Source: JAIBJP01 sp035639875 (GTDB taxonomy: Bacteria > Actinomycetota > Thermoleophilia > Gaiellales > Gaiellaceae). Taken from it: 32,811 nt of DNA. Both the position numbers and the translations under genes were made by a program. The notes under the pieces were generated by a model. That model did not search any database. It saw only the letters and a program-made list of their open reading frames with translations, and had not been told where the DNA came from. The DNA lies in NCBI GenBank assembly GCA_035639875.1, contig DASQXE010000197.1, positions 1-32,811 of the forward strand. Reading direction: 5' to 3'. Shown here one piece after another: positions 29,475 to 32,811 of the stretch (the stretch's first letter is position 1; each line of letters starts with the position of its first letter).

Positions 29475-30656
29475 CTATTCCGGGATGCGCGCTTCGAGGG
29501 CCGCCTGCAGGGCGCTTCGCACCGGCTCGAGCTCGATGCGGTCGAAGATCTCCTGGTAGAAGCCGCGCACGATGAGCCGCTCGGCCTCCCCGCGGGAGAG
29601 CCCGCGCGCCATGCAGTAGAAGAGCTCGTCGCGGTCGACCTGGCTCACGGTGGCACCGTGGGTGCAGCGGACGTCGTTGGCCTCGATCTCGAGACCCGGG
29701 ATCGAGTCCGCGTGCGCGTCGGGCGAGAGCAGAAGGTTCCGGTTCTCCTGGTAGGCGTTCGTCTTCTGCGCGTCCTTCTCCACGCGGATCATCCCGCGCC
29801 AGACCGCGGTCGCCTTGTCGCGCAGAGCGCCCTTGAAGGCGAAGTCCGAGGTCGTGTTCGGCGCAAGATGGGCCTGCAGAGTGTCGTAGTCGAGGTGCTG
29901 GGCCCCGTCGGCGAAATAAGCGCCCGTCACGCGTGACGTCCCGCCCTGGCCGGCGAGATCGTTCTCGATGCGGATCTTTCCCTTCTTGGAGCCGAAGCCG
30001 CCCGCGACCCAGTCGAGCTCGGCGTCGCGCCCGACACGCGCACGGTGCGACGCGAAGTGCCACGTCTCGCGCGACAGGTTCTGGATGGAGACGTACTCGA
30101 GCTTGGCCTCGTCGCCGATGAGGATCTCGCTCACGGCGTTCGAGTAGCCGGCAAGTTCGGGGGAACCGGACGCGTGCTCCTCGATGAGGCTGAAGCGGCT
30201 GCCTCCCTCGGCGATGACGAGGAGGCGCCAGAACATGGCTGCGGCGGCCACCGAGCCAGTGACGCGCACATACAGCGGCTGCGCCAGCTCGACCCCCTTC
30301 GGCACGCGCACCAGCAGCCCATGCTTCCACTCCGCCGCGTTGTGCGCGGCGAACTTCTCGTCCGTCCCGACGAGCGTTCCGAGTAGCTCGTGGTTCTCGT
30401 CGAGAGGCTCGAAGGTGATTTCCTTGGGCGCTCGCTCGATCTCGATGCCATCCTCGGAGACCGTGGCCAAGGCAGCCACGTCGATTTCGAGCATCGACTC
30501 GCCGGGACGTGTCCCGGTGCCAGGCACCGGGATACGGCCGTTTTCGACAAAGGCGTCGGGATCGAAGCCGCGCAGGTCGGTGAACCGCCAGTGCTCGTCC
30601 CTCGTCGTCGGGAGCGGCAGCGCCTGGTAGCGCTCGAGGAGCTCGGCCCTAGCCAC
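29475..30656 (-). CDS. sufD: SufD, Fe-S assembly complex component
   Basis: A 393-residue SufD, which pairs with SufB and SufC to build iron-sulfur clusters. The SufB/D beta-helix region is visible as YVRVTGSVAAAAMFWRLLV, EYVSIQNLSRETWHFASHRA and VRCTHGATVSQVDRDELFYC, ending in the GFYQEIFDRIELEPVR helix. The family's conserved helix region RGLSRGEAERLIVRGF is intact. I chose the GTG at 30656 because GGAGGT lies 9 nt upstream; an ATG at 30665 directly abuts that site. The start overlaps the stop of the preceding VOC gene by 8 bp. The gene is followed by sufS after 31 bp. Confidence 0.95.
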   Translation of the reverse strand: MARAELLERYQALPLPTTRDEHWRFTDLRGFDPDAFVENGRIPVPGTGTRPGESMLEIDVAALATVSEDGIEIERAPKEITFEPLDENHELLGTLVGTDEKFAAHNAAEWKHGLLVRVPKGVELAQPLYVRVTGSVAAAAMFWRLLVIAEGGSRFSLIEEHASGSPELAGYSNAVSEILIGDEAKLEYVSIQNLSRETWHFASHRARVGRDAELDWVAGGFGSKKGKIRIENDLAGQGGTSRVTGAYFADGAQHLDYDTLQAHLAPNTTSDFAFKGALRDKATAVWRGMIRVEKDAQKTNAYQENRNLLLSPDAHADSIPGLEIEANDVRCTHGATVSQVDRDELFYCMARGLSRGEAERLIVRGFYQEIFDRIELEPVRSALQAALEARIPE

Positions 30657-31005
30657 GCTGCGCATACCTCCGGTGCAGGATGACCGTGTTGCCGTCGGGG
30701 TCCTTGACGAAGCCCATATGGCAGACGTCGGTATCGACGACGCCCATAACATCGCCGCCGGCGGCCCGCACCTCCTCCACCGCACCCTCGACGTCGGCGA
30801 CGCGTAGAGCGAATCCCGCGGGATTCGTGAAGAACTCCTCCCCCTGGCTCTCGGGATTCCAGAACGAGAGCGTGACGTTCGGTGTTTCCACCTCGGCGTC
30901 GTTGTCATCGCTGCCCGGCAAGCCGAGTACGTCGGTGTAGAAGGCCTTCGCCCGCGACACGTCGCGCGTCGGAACCGTGATGAAATCGACCTGTTCGACC
31001 CGCAT
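30649..31005 (-). CDS. VOC-superfamily protein, single module
   Basis: A 118-residue glyoxalase/bleomycin-resistance fold. Its N-terminal half runs VEQVDFITVPTRDVSRAKAF and its C-terminal half ends DTDVCHMGFVKDPDGN ... LHRRYAQRG. The usual VOC metal ligands are a His near the first strand and a Glu after DPDGN. Here neither is clear, and instead Cys95-His96 and His111 are conserved with the two modules of the neighbouring protein. The ATG overlaps that gene's stop (TAATG) and the stop overlaps sufD, so the gene is fully within the suf operon. Function unknown; an iron-sulfur or metal-handling role is only a guess from context. Confidence 0.88.
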   Translation of the reverse strand: MRVEQVDFITVPTRDVSRAKAFYTDVLGLPGSDDNDAEVETPNVTLSFWNPESQGEEFFTNPAGFALRVADVEGAVEEVRAAGGDVMGVVDTDVCHMGFVKDPDGNTVILHRRYAQRG

Positions 31006-31778
31006 TAGGGCGTCGTTCCGTCTGCGAACGGCGCGTAGCGGTGGTGGAGCACGAGCGCATTTCCATCGGGATCGCTGAAGAACGCCATGTGGCAGACGCC
31101 GGTGTCGTACGGCTCGGGGAATGCAAAGGCAACTCCGGCACCCTGGAGGCGCTCCATCGTCGGCGCTACGTCGGCAACGCGCAGCGCAACGGCGAGCTGG
31201 GGCTGGAACTCACCGCTGACGATCCGGAGTTCAAACGCGAAGCGCTCGTCGCCCTTCTGCTCGGGGGTACTCAGGATGAGACCGACGTTCTCGGCCTCGT
31301 ACTCGGGCCACTCGTCGCTCGAGCGCGCGTTTCGCTTCAGTCCGAGCGTGTCGCCGTAGAACGTCGACGCTTCGCCGCGGTCGCGCACGTTGACGCCGAT
31401 GAAGTCCGTGCGCTCGACCTCCTGCACCGGGATCTCGAACGGCTCGGGCGGCGCGTAGCGACGATGCAAGAGGAGCCGGTTGCCATCAGGGTCGGCAAAC
31501 GGTGCGCCGTGGCAGACGCCGGAGTCGAAGGTGTCCATGGAGAACTCGGTTCCCTGCTCTTCGAGCTCGCTCCTCGCCTCGGCGACGTCCGGCACGCGCA
31601 GCGCGACCCCGCCGCCGTACAACGAGAGCGCCAACGTGAGATTCCCGGTCTCGTATTCGACCCAGCGTTCGCCCGAAACCGGGTTCCGGGCAAGGCCGAG
31701 GGTCTCGCGGTAGAAGGCGTCGGCGCGTGCCAAGTCTTCCACCGGCAGCGCGATGAAGTCGATCCGCTGAACTTCCAC
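31005..31778 (-). CDS. VOC-superfamily protein, two tandem modules
   Basis: A 257-residue protein made of two VOC modules of about 115 and 135 residues. Module 1 starts VQRIDFIALPVEDLARADAF and ends with DSGVCHGAPFADPDGN, with Cys89-His90 and His105. Module 2 starts VERTDFIGVNVRDRGEAST and ends with DTGVCHMAFFSDPDGN, with Cys229-His230 and His245. Both end in LHxRYA. Both closely resemble the single-module gene next door, so three related modules lie between sufB and sufD. The GTG start overlaps the sufB stop by one base (TAGTG) and the stop overlaps the next ATG. VOC proteins bind metals or small molecules; the reaction here is unknown. Confidence 0.9.
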   Translation of the reverse strand: MEVQRIDFIALPVEDLARADAFYRETLGLARNPVSGERWVEYETGNLTLALSLYGGGVALRVPDVAEARSELEEQGTEFSMDTFDSGVCHGAPFADPDGNRLLLHRRYAPPEPFEIPVQEVERTDFIGVNVRDRGEASTFYGDTLGLKRNARSSDEWPEYEAENVGLILSTPEQKGDERFAFELRIVSGEFQPQLAVALRVADVAPTMERLQGAGVAFAFPEPYDTGVCHMAFFSDPDGNALVLHHRYAPFADGTTP

Positions 31779-32811
31779 TAACCGACAGATCCTTCCATCT
31801 GGAGTTGGATCAGCCGATTCATCTCGACCGCGTACTCCAGTGGAAGTTCCTTCGTGATCGGCTCGACGAAGCCCGAGACGATCATGGCCGCCGCCTCAGC
31901 CTCGGTGAGGCCGCGGCTCATCAGGTAGAAGAGCTGCTCCTCGCCGATCTTCGAGACCGTCGCCTCGTGACCCACGTTGACGTCGTTCTCGTCGATGCGG
32001 ATGTACGGGTACGTATCCGTCCGCGATTCCTCGTCGAGGATGAGCGCGTCGCAGACGACCTTCGAGCGAGCGCCGACGGCGCCCTTGGCGACCTCGAGCA
32101 GGCCGCGGTAGCTCGCGCGCCCGCCGTTCTTGGAGATCGACTTGGAGGTGATGACCGAGGACGTGTGGGGCGCGACGTGCACGGCCTTGCCGCCCGCGTC
32201 CTGGTGCTGGCCGTCACCGGCGAACGCGATCGAAAGGACCTCTCCGTGCGCGCCCTCGCCCATCAGCCAGATGGCCGGGTATTTCATAGTCAGCTTGGAG
32301 CCGAGGTTCCCGTCCACCCATTCCATCGTCGCGTCCTCGTAGGCGACAGCGCGCTTCGTGACGAGGTTGTAGACGTTCTGCGACCAGTTCTGGATGGTCG
32401 TGTAGCGGCAGCGTCCGCCCGGCTTGACGATGATCTCGACGACGGCCGAATGGAGCGAGTCGGTCGTGTAGACCGGCGCCGTGCAGCCCTCGACGTAGTG
32501 CACGTATGCACCTTCGTCGACGATGATCAGCGTCCGCTCGAACTGACCCATGTTTTCCGCGTTGATCCGGAAGTACGCCTGCAGCGGCATCTCGACGCGG
32601 ACGCCCGGCGGTACGTAGATGAACGAGCCTCCGGACCAGACCGAGGAGTTCAGCGCTGCAAACTTGTTGTCGTTCTGCGGGATGATCGTCCCGAAGTACT
32701 CCTTGACGAGCTCTTCGTGCTCGCGCAGGCCGGAGTCCATGTCGAGGAAGAGGACGCCCTGGGACTCGAGGTCTTCCTTCAGCTTGTGGTAGACGACCTC
32801 GGACTCGTACT
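31778..32811 (-). CDS. sufB: SufB, Fe-S assembly scaffold (N-terminus beyond right edge)
   Basis: The minus strand is open from the right edge to a TAG at 31778-31780, giving the last 344 or so residues of a protein that is normally about 470 long. The edge frame begins YESEVVYHKLKEDLESQGVL and continues through SSVWSGGSFIYVPPGVRVEM, VDEGAYVHYVEGCTAPVY, TIQNWSQNVYNLVTKRA, HVAPHTSSVITSKSISKNGG and IGEEQLFYLMSRGLTEAEA, all typical SufB. SufB is the cluster-bearing core of the SufBC2D complex. The true start lies off the window, and sufC is not seen in it. The TAG overlaps the GTG of the VOC gene. Confidence 0.96.
   Translation of the reverse strand, partial: YESEVVYHKLKEDLESQGVLFLDMDSGLREHEELVKEYFGTIIPQNDNKFAALNSSVWSGGSFIYVPPGVRVEMPLQAYFRINAENMGQFERTLIIVDEGAYVHYVEGCTAPVYTTDSLHSAVVEIIVKPGGRCRYTTIQNWSQNVYNLVTKRAVAYEDATMEWVDGNLGSKLTMKYPAIWLMGEGAHGEVLSIAFAGDGQHQDAGGKAVHVAPHTSSVITSKSISKNGGRASYRGLLEVAKGAVGARSKVVCDALILDEESRTDTYPYIRIDENDVNVGHEATVSKIGEEQLFYLMSRGLTEAEAAAMIVSGFVEPITKELPLEYAVEMNRLIQLQMEGSVG

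Noticed and set aside
1..32811. Phage, insertion sequence, CRISPR, toxin-antitoxin or other mobile-defence island
   Set aside because: No transposase, integrase, repeat array or att-like duplication is seen. Codon use looks uniform and the gene content is core metabolism and envelope; the HNH gene is of the common chromosomal type.

Overview
This is a GC-rich, gene-dense chromosomal window with many GTG starts and ATGA/GTGA/TAGTG stop-start overlaps. It suggests an actinobacterium. The cell-wall cluster (two FHA proteins, PP2C phosphatase, RodA, class B PBP, PASTA kinase) has the mycobacterial/streptomycete order, Dcd closely resembles the mycobacterial bifunctional enzyme, and the SUF genes are of the SufB/D/S/U type. 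The lack of the usual Mycobacteriales/Streptomyces neighbours, plus ddl in place of trpG, makes a deep lineage such as Thermoleophilia (Gaiella/Solirubrobacter-like) my best guess. That placement is inference. I see no phage, IS, CRISPR, tRNA or rRNA.

Layout. 1-4.9 kb is a signalling block: a GAF-domain protein (cut by the left edge), a three-PAS histidine kinase translationally coupled to a single-domain response regulator, a convergent OmpR-type regulator, and a degenerate receiver-like protein. 5.0-8.1 kb holds two divergent glutamine synthetase genes, GSI-alpha-like (minus) and GSI-beta-like with an adenylylation-type Tyr (plus). Their shared 232-bp region carries terminator-like hairpins on both transcripts and a possible antiterminator. 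8.1-11.3 kb is a minus-strand run of small genes (secreted hypothetical, HNH nuclease, GNAT, DUF4446, CARDB-like membrane protein).

11.4-21.4 kb is the cell-envelope growth-control cluster: a Ser/Thr kinase with a polytopic membrane tail, an FhaA-type protein interrupted by an in-frame amber codon, FhaB, PP2C phosphatase, RodA/FtsW, class B PBP, four-PASTA kinase and D-Ala-D-Ala ligase. The kinases and phosphatase would set phosphorylation of FHA-bound partners, RodA and the PBP polymerise and crosslink peptidoglycan, and Ddl supplies D-Ala-D-Ala.

21.4-25.2 kb (minus) has a Tat-lipoprotein with a DUF4253-like domain, a third Ser/Thr kinase with an extracellular discoidin-like domain, and a GabT-type aminotransferase. 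25.2-26.7 kb (plus) has dcd and an NAD(P)-binding epimerase-like gene, followed by a strong hairpin and about 150 bp of structured non-coding sequence. 26.9-32.8 kb (minus) is a SUF iron-sulfur operon running sufB (cut by the right edge), a two-module VOC protein, a one-module VOC protein, sufD, sufS, sufU, a Rieske ferredoxin and an O-methyltransferase, nearly all overlapping.

Most worth a second look: the GS attenuator-like region, three related VOC modules with an unusual conserved Cys-His pair inside the suf operon, the amber codon in fhaA, the structured RNA near 26.75 kb with an anti-Shine-Dalgarno loop, and the odd spacer in front of rodA, which lacks an obvious start codon.
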